A DNA stretch of 43,171 bases from Flavobacteriales bacterium (GTDB lineage: Bacteria > Bacteroidota > Bacteroidia > Flavobacteriales_F > PHOS-HE28): the NCBI GenBank assembly GCA_016787985.1, contig JAEUTC010000175.1, positions 1 through 43,171 of the forward strand. Direction: 5' to 3'. Within the stretch, counting starts at the first letter, position 1. Each line of letters starts with the position of its first letter. A program made the translations under genes and the position numbers. This document shows, piece after piece, positions 32,799 through 43,085 of the stretch. A model generated the notes under the pieces. The model had not been told where the DNA came from and did not search any database. It was given only the letters and a program-made list of their open reading frames with translations.

Positions 32799-35700
32799 TT
32801 ACTGCTGAGGAGGTACCACCATGCTGCGTTCACATCCAGCGGCATCGCGGATCACGACCTTGACGGACCATGTACCGGTGCCGGTCACGCCAACTCCGTT
32901 CGCTATAAGACCAACGGTCGGATTCCCGGCGAGGACGATCGTTCCGCTCGCATCATAGGGCGGTGAACCTCCTGTGACCGTGACCTCGTGCATGCCGGCA
33001 TTCAGTCGATAGGACTGTACCACTGGACATTCTACTTCTTCGCATCCGCGCAGTACTGCCACGAAGCGCGCGCGCTGTCCGTTGGGCACCCGAATGCTGT
33101 GCCTGCCAGAGTGCGCGCGGGAATCAACGATAGCGCCCTCGCCGTCGTCGAACCGGAAATGCTCATCTGCACAATTGGCAGGGGATTCAAAGCTCTCGAA
33201 GCCGACTTCTTGATGGCGAGCGTTTGCCGCCACCGTGTTCGGAAGCAGACCGGCATGTGCGAAGGTGGCCGAAGAGTAAAGTCCAAGCGCGTCCTTTTCT
33301 TCCAGTGCTTGTGACCTCGCGCTATAATCGATGACTTCGCGTACCACGGTCCATCCGGTCGGGTCGATGGACCAAGAACCATTGTTCACCTTGAAGAACG
33401 GGTCGAACGACGAGTAGATGCCATCGTGTCGAATGTCCGTATTGTCGTTCACCAGGGTACGCACCCGATCGGTAAGCCAAGTCCTCTCTCGGAATTGGCG
33501 CCAAACACCTTTCCGATTGTCAGCATAAGGATTTCCTTCGCCTGTATCGGTTGATGGAGAACAAGCACAATCCTTACGCCACTCGTCCTTGAATTCAACC
33601 GCAGTTGCTTTCAAGACTTTTTGCACCGAATTCGCGGGCAGGGTGTACAGCGGGTCCTTCAATGCGGTGACGGCGGCCATAGGGACAGCTTGCATGTTGC
33701 GCCTACCGGACCGGATGACCTTGATGAAATGATCGCCCGCTGGAACTATGGGTTGGCCATCCCGATCAACGATCCTGAGCGATCCATCATCCACCTTCGT
33801 GACCCAGCCCTTGTGCCATACCGGCAAAGCGGGTGGGATCGTCACGGTACGCATGGAAACCTCATCACCGGGCACGAAAACCGTTCGCGCATTGGGGAAC
33901 ACAGCGACACCTTGGGCGTTCAGCGTGAGGCGGGCCGTTGCGCCAAGGTTGCGGTAAGCCGGGCCCATACCGTCATAGTACCAGTATGCCGGCTGCTCAA
34001 AGGAATAGACCGGGTCACGGTACTGGTTATTCGATCGGGTGAGCAACACCTTGCCCGTGATCGCATCATGGGCTATGTTCTCCGTGCTGACCACTGAACC
34101 ATGGTCGGTCTTCACGATCTTTTCAAGGAGCCCGAACCGGTCGACCTGTTTCACGAGAACGGCACTCCTGAAGCGCGTGCTCTCGTATGAGTACTGCGGT
34201 ATTATGGGAGGAAAGGTGATGGGAATGATGCCCAACATGAAGATCTCCAGATTGACCATCGCACCGGTTGAGGATGCGATACTTCCATATTCCCGCATGT
34301 CAAAAAGAAACTCGTAGTTGCGACCTATGGTTTGCTCGCTGATGCTTCCATCGGGCTGGATGGTCATAGCCCGGTTGTCCAAGGCACCGCCCGAGGTCCT
34401 GCGGTAGTGATAGGCTACTGAGGAAATGATCTGTTCTGCATCCTGTGAAGCCTCCGCAGGTTCCGCGTACACGGTCACCGAGCGTGGTTTGCCGTGCATG
34501 TCGTTGTTCTCGATCACGAAGCCCTGGCTCACGTGCATGTGGTCCATCGCCTTTATGCCCAAGAGGCCCGAAACCCCAGGGCTTGGATGGTGCACCGGGT
34601 GGATTGAGGTCCGTTTCGTCATCGTGGGGAAATCAAAGGCAGTGAAGAACTCATGAACCACTTTGCCGGTGCCGCGCTGCTCGGTGGACCCTCCGTTGCT
34701 CACATCCTTCACCTCCACTTTGGAGTACCCGACGACCGGAGCTGGGAACAACGACTCCCCGAAAGGCTCCTCCTGGAAGAAACGTTCATCGGCCGACATC
34801 ACGCGTTCGATGTTGTTGTAAATCGGCCTTCTGAACGGATTCTCATCCGCACCGATCATCGGTTCATAGGCGGCGACCCCCCAAGACCGGCTCGCATCGC
34901 CGTAGGCGTATTGCTGTGCGTAAGTCGCCGAAGGTGCTTGACCTTGCATTTCTCCCCAGCCATCATACACGCCGATAGTCCGCACGCGGTAACCCCCACC
35001 TTTTTTCCGTTGATCCGGCTCACGGAGTTTTATCCAGGAATGACCCATACGCATGCCTAATGGGTTTACTCCATCCAGCTTGATGTTCGCGCCTTGCACA
35101 AGTGCTGCATTAGGCCCCATGAAGAACTCGGAGAGCCCGGTGATGAATCCGGTTATCGCTGACAACTGTGCGGGGATCCACTCAATAAGCTCCGAAGCGG
35201 AAAGCTCGTCATCCATACCAGGTGGAGTATAGAGCTGTTTGGGATAGTTCAATCGGGCATGCTCCAAGGCAGCACGATAAAGCGGACTAGTTCCTTCGAG
35301 ACAAACACTGCAATTCTCATCGATGTCCACGGCCTTTAAGGGGAGCCGGCCGTAGTAAATGCCTCCGATCTCGTCAAAATTGACGCTGTTCCCATCGAGT
35401 GGTTCCAACTCAGCGTACCCGGAAACGTGATCCGCACCCATAGGCACACCTCCTGATGCCCACCGGTAGATCATCCTGGTCCGGAAGTAGAGCAGGCCGA
35501 TATCACGAGCGGCCTCCCTCACATATGCGTTGGCGGCAGCATCTCTTTCCGATATTGGTAGTGGATCGGTGACTTCGGGGGGGAGTCTGAAATAGATGAC
35601 ACGCTTCTTTTTGAGTGTTTGAACTTCTGAGTTACCATCAATGCTTGTGGGTGTTTCACCTACCTCGGCCACATGGCTGATCTTGAACATGCGCATAGCT

Positions 35701-38561
35701 GGCTTATTCTGTACATGGGCGTAGTCATCACTTTCGTACTCCATGCCCATGAGTGCACCCGAGGGTAGACGAACTGTACGCAGCTTCCACGCATGGGCAA
35801 AGGCGTCCGCTGCCAGATCGAACTGTTCCGTGTAGGGATAGAAGTTATTGGGCGTGTTGAAATAGAATCCACCCGATGCCTGTGAAAGGATAGCTGCCAT
35901 CGAAAGCGGATCCAACGGATCATAGTCAGGCTTGTACTGGCCCCATCGATCCTGATCACCCATGTCGTAAGGTGGGTTCTGGATGGGGTCATTCGTCTCA
36001 CCGTAGTCGAAGACGTACGGCGCTAGAACACCGGCCTCTGACCTTCCGTAGGTGAACCAGACCTTGCGCAAGGTGAGCTTGCCCTTGTTTCCCCCAACGG
36101 TGTTTGGGGTATTGGGGCAGAGCGAGTAGTCGTATTTGAAGTGTACTCGTTTGATCACCTCCGGCAAAGGGACATCATCCGGATCCTGGTTGTTGGCGAT
36201 GGCTTCCGCACGAGCTGCTTGATACATTTGATAAGAACGTTTGTCATAGAGTGAGATGCGCGTGAGGTAGCGTTGATAGCGCGAAGCAAGCACCTCGCCG
36301 TTCCGCCCAACGCCAAGGCCATCCAACCGTCGGCCTCCTTGTGGATCCTGGGGGTCGTCTTCAAGGGTCGGATCGTTCAACTCGAAAACGGCGATGCGGT
36401 TCGCCGACTCAATGGTCTCGAGGTACCGCATTTCCTTTTCCCCGTACACATAGCTGCCCCTATCATCCTGAGCGGTAGCTCCAAGACCGCGCTCCAGGCG
36501 GGCCTTCTGTGAGCCACCGGCACCAATAGGGGTGCGCCACGGATAAAAGGCGTTGCCAGCACCTTCGCCGTAGGTGTTCTGCGTATAAGTGAACCGCGTG
36601 AAGGTCCCTAGATCACCATCCGATGGTCCTCGAACGTTATCCACGTCGGAATAGTCGCTACTCACGACGGCCGTGAGTAGCCAAGCATGCGGATAGGAAG
36701 GCACGGTCGATCTGGAATAGTACTGATCGATCCCGCTGCGGTTATCGAAACCGTCGTCAGTGGATGAGTAACCCACAAGCTCCTCTTGCTCGGTAGCGTC
36801 AACACCTTCACTCACCGAGAAGGTGACATCCTCTTGGACCGCATTATAGACCGGTAGTCCATACACGTAACGCTCTCCTTGTTGGCCCAGGATGGAGATC
36901 TCGGAAAGATGCGCAGCGCGCGGCGTAAGTCCGATGTGCGGTACCGCCTCATCCAGACCCATACCGTTCGCCACCTCTTGATGGGTAAGGTAGTGGAACA
37001 CTTGCGCTCGGTGCTCGCGGGCCGTTCGAGTATTGTTCGCCCCAATGGGTATGTAGTTGTTGCCTTGACTGTTCTCGATCCGGGCCAGGATGGTGGCCTC
37101 GCTGCTGCCTACGCGCTCCAACGCTGGTCTATATTGATCCGCACCACCGAAAGCCTCGAACAGGTGTCCATCTGCTTCTACCACGGGCTCGCTGGCGTTT
37201 CGAAAGGTTACGTTCTCTTGCAAAGGGGAGCTTCCGTTCTGGATGAAGCGTGCGCGTCCCAAAAGCTGATTGAAGAGGTTCCAACGACCGGACCAAGAGG
37301 TCACGGAATTCACCTTCACGTCAGCACCACCATGGATAAGGTTACCGGCGCTGAGTTCTAGCCCCAATGAACCACCACTACCTCCACTTGAAGTGAATGG
37401 GTCGAACACATGGCCCACCTCGTTCCGGAAGGGACGGTAGCTCCCTGAGACACCTTGACCAGTTACACTGAAAATGTCAGGTGTCAGTGCTGAAATGCCG
37501 AGCGCTGCTTGATCCGGGGAGTAAGGCCCGCCTTTCTCGCGGTTGAAATCAAGGGCCACGGAGCCTCCATCTTGAGCATTCTGGAGATAGAGATATCCAT
37601 ATGCCGGCGTGCGTGTTGTCCGATCCCGAAGCCGTTGAACAGAGAAGAACGCGCCCACACGGTAGTTTCCATCCAAGGTGAAGATGGTGACACCGTTGCT
37701 CAGGTTGAAGGTGAGGGATAGGTCATCCATAGACATATCCAACTGAGGAGTATACGTGGGCATGCCGATATTGAAGGATGAACTCACTCCCACCTTTTGA
37801 GTCTTTTCACTATCATACTTGGAATTCGTTGGATGGCAGAACTCTGATTTAGAAGTGGCAGAAGCGTCCAAAGTGACCTGAGTAAGTCCGCGGCGCGAAT
37901 CAAGCGTTAGTCCAACACCCAATGAGACCTTGCCTCCATCCTTGCTCTTCCACGCATCAATACCGATCTGGGGTTGCATGCGTAAGCCTGAATGCGAACC
38001 AGAGGAGAGGCCGAGTCCAGCCGTGAAAGCGGTTCTTGAACCTCCCTTAATAGGCAGACTGAGGTTGGCGCTCAGGCCTGTCTCAAAGGAGACTCCGTTG
38101 TAATTGTTGAAGGTCATGGATGCGGTGCCGCCGACCCCGAGAGGATAACTAGCAAGATCCACTCCGGCACCAGCCGTAACACCGAACGACCGATTGGGTC
38201 GCATGTGCATGTCGCGCCGCAGCTCATCCCCGTTAAAATCATCCGGCAAACCGCGCAGGTTCCTGTTGACCGCGCCCGGGTTGAGGTTCCAGCCCAAGCC
38301 CACCCACGAGGCCTCCTGATCCATGGTGATGCCCCCTTGGTAGAAGAGGTTCACGGGATAACCTTCCACATCGAGCAAGGGGATGTTGTAAGAGAAGTCG
38401 CCGGTGAAGAGGTCCACCATGTCCGATGCGGAGACCGGTTTGAAGCTCTGCACCTCGGGCTGTGTGGGCCCGGAAGTGAGAGCGAACGAGGCCGTTGGCC
38501 AAGTGATATCGCCCACCATGATGGTGAGCAGTACCCATGCGATGATCCGTCTGTGCCGCAT
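32799..38561 (-). CDS. Giant secreted Rhs-shell (SpvB/TcB-like) protein, 1920 aa
   Basis: A 1920-residue protein with a signal peptide (residues 1-27). Near residue 35 a block typical of the N-terminal shell of YD/SpvB-like proteins begins: S-D-M-V-D-L-F-T-G-D-F-S-Y-N-I-P-L, then a V-G-L-G-W-N-L-N-P-G-A-V-N-R segment. The long middle is beta-strand rich. Conserved blocks of the Bacteroidota family follow: F-F-T-A-F-D-F-P-T-M-T-K-R-T, E-N-N-D-M-H-G-K-P, and S-V-V-S-T-E-N-I-A-H-D-A-I-T-G-K-V-L-L-T. The C-terminus has a carbohydrate-binding-like and a PKD-like segment (G-G-S-P-P-Y). No T9SS sorting domain or toxin motif is seen. By analogy with TcB/TcC it may form half of a cocoon with the 4400-aa protein. 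The ATG abuts the stop of the upstream lipoprotein gene. Confidence 0.8.
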   Translation of the reverse strand: MRHRRIIAWVLLTIMVGDITWPTASFALTSGPTQPEVQSFKPVSASDMVDLFTGDFSYNIPLLDVEGYPVNLFYQGGITMDQEASWVGLGWNLNPGAVNRNLRGLPDDFNGDELRRDMHMRPNRSFGVTAGAGVDLASYPLGVGGTASMTFNNYNGVSFETGLSANLSLPIKGGSRTAFTAGLGLSSGSHSGLRMQPQIGIDAWKSKDGGKVSLGVGLTLDSRRGLTQVTLDASATSKSEFCHPTNSKYDSEKTQKVGVSSSFNIGMPTYTPQLDMSMDDLSLTFNLSNGVTIFTLDGNYRVGAFFSVQRLRDRTTRTPAYGYLYLQNAQDGGSVALDFNREKGGPYSPDQAALGISALTPDIFSVTGQGVSGSYRPFRNEVGHVFDPFTSSGGSGGSLGLELSAGNLIHGGADVKVNSVTSWSGRWNLFNQLLGRARFIQNGSSPLQENVTFRNASEPVVEADGHLFEAFGGADQYRPALERVGSSEATILARIENSQGNNYIPIGANNTRTAREHRAQVFHYLTHQEVANGMGLDEAVPHIGLTPRAAHLSEISILGQQGERYVYGLPVYNAVQEDVTFSVSEGVDATEQEELVGYSSTDDGFDNRSGIDQYYSRSTVPSYPHAWLLTAVVSSDYSDVDNVRGPSDGDLGTFTRFTYTQNTYGEGAGNAFYPWRTPIGAGGSQKARLERGLGATAQDDRGSYVYGEKEMRYLETIESANRIAVFELNDPTLEDDPQDPQGGRRLDGLGVGRNGEVLASRYQRYLTRISLYDKRSYQMYQAARAEAIANNQDPDDVPLPEVIKRVHFKYDYSLCPNTPNTVGGNKGKLTLRKVWFTYGRSEAGVLAPYVFDYGETNDPIQNPPYDMGDQDRWGQYKPDYDPLDPLSMAAILSQASGGFYFNTPNNFYPYTEQFDLAADAFAHAWKLRTVRLPSGALMGMEYESDDYAHVQNKPAMRMFKISHVAEVGETPTSIDGNSEVQTLKKKRVIYFRLPPEVTDPLPISERDAAANAYVREAARDIGLLYFRTRMIYRWASGGVPMGADHVSGYAELEPLDGNSVNFDEIGGIYYGRLPLKAVDIDENCSVCLEGTSPLYRAALEHARLNYPKQLYTPPGMDDELSASELIEWIPAQLSAITGFITGLSEFFMGPNAALVQGANIKLDGVNPLGMRMGHSWIKLREPDQRKKGGGYRVRTIGVYDGWGEMQGQAPSATYAQQYAYGDASRSWGVAAYEPMIGADENPFRRPIYNNIERVMSADERFFQEEPFGESLFPAPVVGYSKVEVKDVSNGGSTEQRGTGKVVHEFFTAFDFPTMTKRTSIHPVHHPSPGVSGLLGIKAMDHMHVSQGFVIENNDMHGKPRSVTVYAEPAEASQDAEQIISSVAYHYRRTSGGALDNRAMTIQPDGSISEQTIGRNYEFLFDMREYGSIASSTGAMVNLEIFMLGIIPITFPPIIPQYSYESTRFRSAVLVKQVDRFGLLEKIVKTDHGSVVSTENIAHDAITGKVLLTRSNNQYRDPVYSFEQPAYWYYDGMGPAYRNLGATARLTLNAQGVAVFPNARTVFVPGDEVSMRTVTIPPALPVWHKGWVTKVDDGSLRIVDRDGQPIVPAGDHFIKVIRSGRRNMQAVPMAAVTALKDPLYTLPANSVQKVLKATAVEFKDEWRKDCACSPSTDTGEGNPYADNRKGVWRQFRERTWLTDRVRTLVNDNTDIRHDGIYSSFDPFFKVNNGSWSIDPTGWTVVREVIDYSARSQALEEKDALGLYSSATFAHAGLLPNTVAANARHQEVGFESFESPANCADEHFRFDDGEGAIVDSRAHSGRHSIRVPNGQRARFVAVLRGCEEVECPVVQSYRLNAGMHEVTVTGGSPPYDASGTIVLAGNPTVGLIANGVGVTGTGTWSVKVVIRDAAGCERSMVVPPQQ

Positions 38562-39290
38562 TCAGGTCCCGATCGGGCGTTTAAGGAAATCCTTCGTGGC
38601 AACGTGATGTGCGATGATAGCCGGTGTTCGCAGGACTAGGTCGACCCGCAGCTCGCGGACCCCGGGCACCTCGGTGATGAGAATGTGCCGCTCAATGGCG
38701 CTAGGTTCCTGGTCGAAGGCCAGCAGCAGCTTGCCTGGCCAAGGGCCTTTTCCCAACGACTCCAAGTGGGCGAAGCGGCAGGCAAGGGTGTCCTCACCCA
38801 CGATCTGCTTGAAGTGGGATTCGTCCGGAACGGTTGAAGAGAGCGCGGAGGCAACGGCATCTCCCTCCTCATTCGAAAAGGTGATGATGAACTGATCCAA
38901 TGACCGCAATTCGGTCAACCTTACCAGTGCTTCATCCCCGGCCGGCGTGATGCCTGCCTCCAACTCCCCGCAGAGGATCTCCTCGGCCGTACGAAGTCTC
39001 AACTGCCACGTGTGGCCGAGTACATCCGCATCTGACCGAAGTCCTTTGGTGATGGCTTTCAAATGAACCTCGAGCTGCTTGCAGTCGACGACAGGGATGT
39101 AGTTTTCAGCTAGCGCGGAGCCCTCAACGGGGTATTGTCTCGGATCAGCTATAGTGTTGGTCCTCGCGGTGCTTTGGTCAGTACACGCGGCCATGCCGAG
39201 CACGAAGGATGCCAGTACAACAGGCCGATGCGCTATGGTCTCAAGGCACTTCAATGGAGAACAGGATCGAGCGTTCACGGTCTTTGCCAT
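38562..39290 (-). CDS. Hypothetical lipoprotein of the Rhs gene run
   Basis: A 242-residue protein. A hydrophobic segment (about residues 23-33) ends in G-M-A-A-C, with Cys36 a likely lipidation site, though Met at -3 is unusual. The rest is unrecognised: alternating helices and strands, with two further cysteines (C-K-Q-L and I-L-C-G-E-L). The start at 39290 overlaps the preceding gene by 50 bases. No shorter ATG would keep the signal peptide, so 39290 is kept. The stop abuts directly the ATG of the 1920-aa gene (TGA then ATG, no gap). It is probably an outer-membrane anchored accessory of the run. Confidence 0.6.
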   Translation of the reverse strand: MAKTVNARSCSPLKCLETIAHRPVVLASFVLGMAACTDQSTARTNTIADPRQYPVEGSALAENYIPVVDCKQLEVHLKAITKGLRSDADVLGHTWQLRLRTAEEILCGELEAGITPAGDEALVRLTELRSLDQFIITFSNEEGDAVASALSSTVPDESHFKQIVGEDTLACRFAHLESLGKGPWPGKLLLAFDQEPSAIERHILITEVPGVRELRVDLVLRTPAIIAHHVATKDFLKRPIGT

Positions 39291-40347
39291 CCTTTACACG
39301 GAGTTCGTAACGACCCGTGGAGAGATGATAGGAGGAGAGGTCGAACTCGTAGAGATTGACCCCGATGTTCCGCAAATTCGGCGTGACCGTTCGTTCCTGC
39401 CCGACGATGAGCGAGGCGTCCGGAGAGATGATGGTATGTTCCGCGTTCAGGACGTCACAGTGGATGACCCCAACGGAGTATGGCTCATCGAATCTGAAGT
39501 GGATGCGTTCGTTCAGAACGCGGTGGATGGTGGCGTCGGAATTATCCCGTAGGAGTATGTAACGGTCGTCAACTGGAGTGGGCCGCTTACGTACACAGAA
39601 CGACCACGCCTCACTACGTTCACGGATGATGCCGCGGCGCAGCGCACTGACTTGCCAAGCATAACAACGACCAGGTTCTAAAGAGGGGACACCTGAAGGG
39701 TAAGGCACAAGAGGGTAGGAAGGGTCAGGCAAGCGGAAAACGGGCACGGAAGAACCTACGGCCCTTTGAGCGCTCTTTTCCTCATTCAAAGGTGCCAGCG
39801 TGAGGAGAAGGTCAAGGTCGGTCTTCGGAGCGGAAGAGCCCGTCAAAGTCCAATACAGAGCTGGACGGACCTCATCGATCGTATCTCGATCCCATGGTTC
39901 GGTGAGGTCAAGGAACAACACTTCCTCCACATCGAACGGTTCGCAATATGGGGTTAACGACTCTCCCCCAAGCACGCCGTCTATGCACACCTTATACTCA
40001 CCTCCCGCAAGTCGATGTTCACGTTGAGCGGCCAGTGCCAGTGCGCCACTTCCCCAAGAGAACTCGCGCAGGGCAAGATCCACGGCCGCCAGGACGTTGT
40101 CTCCAGTGCGCAAGACTACCTCACCTGTCCTGAAACGCACGATGGTGGCACCCTCCCTTGTTGAGACCGATCCGGAGAAAGATGCCCGCTCACCTGGGCC
40201 ATCATGAAATACGGATACTGTAAGGAATGTAGTCGGGGCGAAGATCACGCCATCCACAAGAGCAGAGGTTATCTGCGTTTGTGGCCAGGCTTGTAGCGCA
40301 AGGAGACATGCACCGGCCGATATGATCGAACGCCTCGACAACCCCAT
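39241..40347 (-). CDS. Secreted beta-rich hypothetical protein
   Basis: A 368-residue protein with a signal peptide (residues 1-23, ending A-W-P-Q). The sequence is strand-rich. The middle resembles fibronectin-like segments: R-P-A-L-Y-W-T-L-T-G, later L-E-P-G-R-C-Y-A-W-Q-V-S and S-E-A-W-S-F-C-V. The end has G-V-N-L-Y-E-F-D-L-S-S and Y-E-L-R-V-K-D-G. No catalytic motif is seen. It follows the barrel-like protein by nine bases and overlaps the lipoprotein gene by 50 bases, so it is a tightly linked member of the same run. A role as an extracellular or periplasmic adaptor is only a guess. Confidence 0.65.
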   Translation of the reverse strand: MGLSRRSIISAGACLLALQAWPQTQITSALVDGVIFAPTTFLTVSVFHDGPGERASFSGSVSTREGATIVRFRTGEVVLRTGDNVLAAVDLALREFSWGSGALALAAQREHRLAGGEYKVCIDGVLGGESLTPYCEPFDVEEVLFLDLTEPWDRDTIDEVRPALYWTLTGSSAPKTDLDLLLTLAPLNEEKSAQRAVGSSVPVFRLPDPSYPLVPYPSGVPSLEPGRCYAWQVSALRRGIIRERSEAWSFCVRKRPTPVDDRYILLRDNSDATIHRVLNERIHFRFDEPYSVGVIHCDVLNAEHTIISPDASLIVGQERTVTPNLRNIGVNLYEFDLSSYHLSTGRYELRVKDGKDRERSILFSIEVP

Positions 40348-40356
40348 AGTACTGAT

Positions 40357-42486
40357 CTACCAGGTGTAACAAACGCGACCATCACAAGTATAAGTGCTAT
40401 TCTGATCCATCAACACTTCCTCGGTGAAAAAAATATCGCGGCGTCCGATCCGAGACAAGGAAAATCCAATGGACCAATGTGCTGTGAGTTCTCGTCGTGC
40501 ACCAATGGACCACGATGCTAAGGCACGGTCGGCAAGTGGCAATGTTCCCGATAATTCACCCTGCACCTTAGGCCCAACGTGGAATGATGCATTGCTGGCC
40601 ATATCGATGGTTAGTGTCGTATCGGGGGCGTGTATGGCGTAACAGCGGATCCCAAGAACATCTCCGTTGCGACGCATTAGGGTGATACCAGTGCGGAGTA
40701 CGACCGTGCTGTTGGTTGCGCTGGTCGTGTTCGTTCGGTACCTAACGCCCTCAGCATCCCAACGTACTGTGTTCTTTCCATACCTGAGGTCGGCATCACC
40801 ACCTGCCGATATCATCTCATGAAGACCACGGCTTATGTCGGCACCCTCCGTGCGCAGTACCGTGCGCTGTGGCATATGACTCGCTTTAAGTCGGAGCGAT
40901 CTGCTAACACGATAGCTTACCATGCTGCGAAGGCGTGAGATATTCATGGAGCCCGATGAACTCGTGCTTCGCTCTTCATGCACTCCATTTAGCTGCACCC
41001 TTAGGTTTTTGCCGACCCCCTTTTCGACCCCCAAACCGCCCGCCCTTGAACCTGCTCTGAAGAAAGCCATGCCCAGGCTGTTGAAGCCATCGCCAATGAT
41101 GCTCGCAGTGCCGGTGACCCGTGCCTTCCGGGTAGGGAATGCCGAGGACCATTCGAACCGGGTCGCCCAATTGTCAGACCTGCCGTTGGTCAGTTGTGAC
41201 CAACCATCGTCACCAGCTGGAGCCGAAGCGTCCGGTCGAAGATCCGCCGATCTACCGATGCTCAATGAGAGCTGATGATCGGAGGAGATCGTCCCGTTCA
41301 CTGAAACTTCCAGAACATGGTTATGAAGCTGTGGAGGGTCATCATTCAATGGGGGTGCCCCGGGCGGCACATCTGCTTTAGTCCCAAAAAGAGTTCCCAG
41401 CCCGACCCACAGCCCAGGCGCCAACTCAGCGCGCGTGGTAATTGAAGTAAGCCGACGTGGAGCTTCTTCCGGCCGTTGCTCGAAGAAGAAGATGCGTTGC
41501 AACGCCCTGCTCCTGTCCTGTTCAACACGCTCCCTCCGCCACTCATCATCAAACGATCTTCCATGGTCCACTCCGACCGACCAAGTGGCTCCACCGACCA
41601 CCGTGGATACACCGTTGAACGAAAGACCATTCACCAAGAATGCGGATGGGTTGGGTGTACAATCGCCCAACTCCAGTTTCTTGACGTTCAAGAAGCTGCG
41701 TTTGGAGAACGGAGATGGTGTACTAACGTTTGTAATTGCAGCGACCTGCTCGCGCTCCTCCTTTAGACGTTGGATCCTCGCGCTAAGTGCCTCCAGTTCT
41801 CGCTCGGTTGAGTCCATTTGGAGGGAGGTGGCGATACCTTGTCCATTAAATGTTGTGGTTTCGTGGGCCACAGGAGGTTGCTTAGTCGCACTGGTGTCTA
41901 GTCCATCATGTCCCAGTGCACCAATATCAGGAGGGTTGAACGAGATCTGATCGGCTGTTGACATGGATCCCGTGTCAACAGGACGGGTCACCGACAACGG
42001 TGGTAGGTCCACCTGTTCGGATAGAAGCCCTTCACGTCTAACCCGACCCAGTTGCACGCGCACAAGCGTTTCCCGTTCTCGTTCCAAAGAGTCGATGTGG
42101 TGGTCAAGCGAGGAAAGCTTCCTCTGTTGCGCTTCCTGGTCTATTGCGCGTAGGCGGTCTGTATCGAGCCTGATCCGAATCGATGCCTGCCTTCCGTATA
42201 GCGGGACAAGTGTTGAGGCCACAGCGATAACGTTGATGGGAAGGCCCCAAGCCGAGAACTTCAGGTCACCATCCAACCTGCCATTCAGCTTGCTCCCTGG
42301 CCAACTGTTCACCTGGTTGCCGAAGAGTGCGGCAAGCGTTAGATTGCCCGAATCCATGTGGAGCCCTGTCGTTGGAGTCCCAGTGCCTGTGGAGTCATTG
42401 CTCAAAGGCCGGTGAATGACGGTCTGTGCCTTTGCCTGCGAGCATACAGACACAATGAGCAGCAACCATGCACTAGACCGCCACAT
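40357..42486 (-). CDS. Predicted outer-membrane beta-barrel protein, first gene of the Rhs run
   Basis: A 709-residue protein. The frame is open to 42543, but the ATG at 42486 starts a good signal peptide (M-W-R-S-S-A-W-L-L-L-I-V-S ending A-K-A-Q) and lies just after a -7-like box. Residues of about 20-270 have strands, then two coiled-coil segments (around E-R-E-R-E-T-L-V and E-R-E-L-E-A-L-S-A-R-I-Q). The second half alternates short amphipathic strands with glycine-rich turns, and the chain ends C-Y-T-W with a terminal aromatic, as outer-membrane barrels do. As first gene of the run it may provide the membrane exit or receptor for the large secreted proteins; this is inference. Confidence 0.65.
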   Translation of the reverse strand: MWRSSAWLLLIVSVCSQAKAQTVIHRPLSNDSTGTGTPTTGLHMDSGNLTLAALFGNQVNSWPGSKLNGRLDGDLKFSAWGLPINVIAVASTLVPLYGRQASIRIRLDTDRLRAIDQEAQQRKLSSLDHHIDSLERERETLVRVQLGRVRREGLLSEQVDLPPLSVTRPVDTGSMSTADQISFNPPDIGALGHDGLDTSATKQPPVAHETTTFNGQGIATSLQMDSTERELEALSARIQRLKEEREQVAAITNVSTPSPFSKRSFLNVKKLELGDCTPNPSAFLVNGLSFNGVSTVVGGATWSVGVDHGRSFDDEWRRERVEQDRSRALQRIFFFEQRPEEAPRRLTSITTRAELAPGLWVGLGTLFGTKADVPPGAPPLNDDPPQLHNHVLEVSVNGTISSDHQLSLSIGRSADLRPDASAPAGDDGWSQLTNGRSDNWATRFEWSSAFPTRKARVTGTASIIGDGFNSLGMAFFRAGSRAGGLGVEKGVGKNLRVQLNGVHEERSTSSSGSMNISRLRSMVSYRVSRSLRLKASHMPQRTVLRTEGADISRGLHEMISAGGDADLRYGKNTVRWDAEGVRYRTNTTSATNSTVVLRTGITLMRRNGDVLGIRCYAIHAPDTTLTIDMASNASFHVGPKVQGELSGTLPLADRALASWSIGARRELTAHWSIGFSLSRIGRRDIFFTEEVLMDQNSTYTCDGRVCYTW

Positions 42487-42503
42487 TTCCCGTGGAGTTT
42501 CAA

Positions 42504-42511
42504 CGAATGTA
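42504..42511 (-). promoter_or_regulatory. Candidate -7 box for the eight-gene Rhs run
   Basis: On the minus strand the site is TACATTCG, seven of eight matches to TAnnTTTG. It lies 17 bases before the ATG at 42486. It is the only promoter-like site seen for the run, as downstream genes leave no intergenic space. Confidence 0.4.
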
Positions 42512-43032
42512 ATCGAAAGGTGGTCGAACTGTGGCGCTTTCAATTAGTCAAATTGGTTCGTAGAGGGGGCCTCAGGTATCTGCCACGCGCTGCATCCGCA
42601 AGTTGTGGCGCTGATCAAATGCCGTCTTCCGCTCACCCGGGCTAATGTTCTTCCTAGGCCTCATGAACAGCGGGCAAGACCACCCGGGCAAGCGGAACGA
42701 ACACCAATATCGGATGGATGCTCAGAATAGCCTACCCCATCCCGACTGGACCGGGAGCTCCTCAAGTTCCGGATGCAAAGAGGACGAACATCGTTTTTTT
42801 GTTCTCGGCTACTAGGACCCCCTGAACTAGCGTTGATGAAAGGAGTGCTTGTGTCCCGCACAGGCTGGACCATACCGACCACCTCATTGGACTTTTTCAT
42901 GCCATCCATCGGCTCGATCGCAGAGTTCACCAAGAGAGGTTTCGGCCCAACAGCATTGTCCAGTACGTTAAGTATACGTGGATGGCGAGTTGGACCTTGT
43001 ATCCGAAGTGTGTAGGTGACCTAAACCTTGCA
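42512..43032. other. Gene-free stretch before tRNA-Asn
   Basis: About 520 bases without a supported gene. Short open frames exist on both strands (42661-42933 minus, 42773-43015 plus), but they overlap each other, lack family features and have no good start context. No repeat of the REP families is present. Confidence 0.5.
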
Positions 43033-43064
43033 TTTGGCAGTTATCCACGATCATCCTACTTTTG
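43033..43064 (+). promoter_or_regulatory. Promoter of tRNA-Asn
   Basis: A -33 element TTTG (43033-43036) and a -7 element TACTTTTG (43057-43064, exact TAnnTTTG) are separated by 20 bases. This is the normal Bacteroidota spacing. The tRNA begins 22 bases downstream. Confidence 0.7.
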
Positions 43065-43085
43065 CCGTCCCTTAACGGGGAACCT

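Noticed and set aside
42661..43015. Small open frames on both strands before tRNA-Asn
   Set aside because: They overlap each other, have no recognisable motif, signal peptide or promoter.
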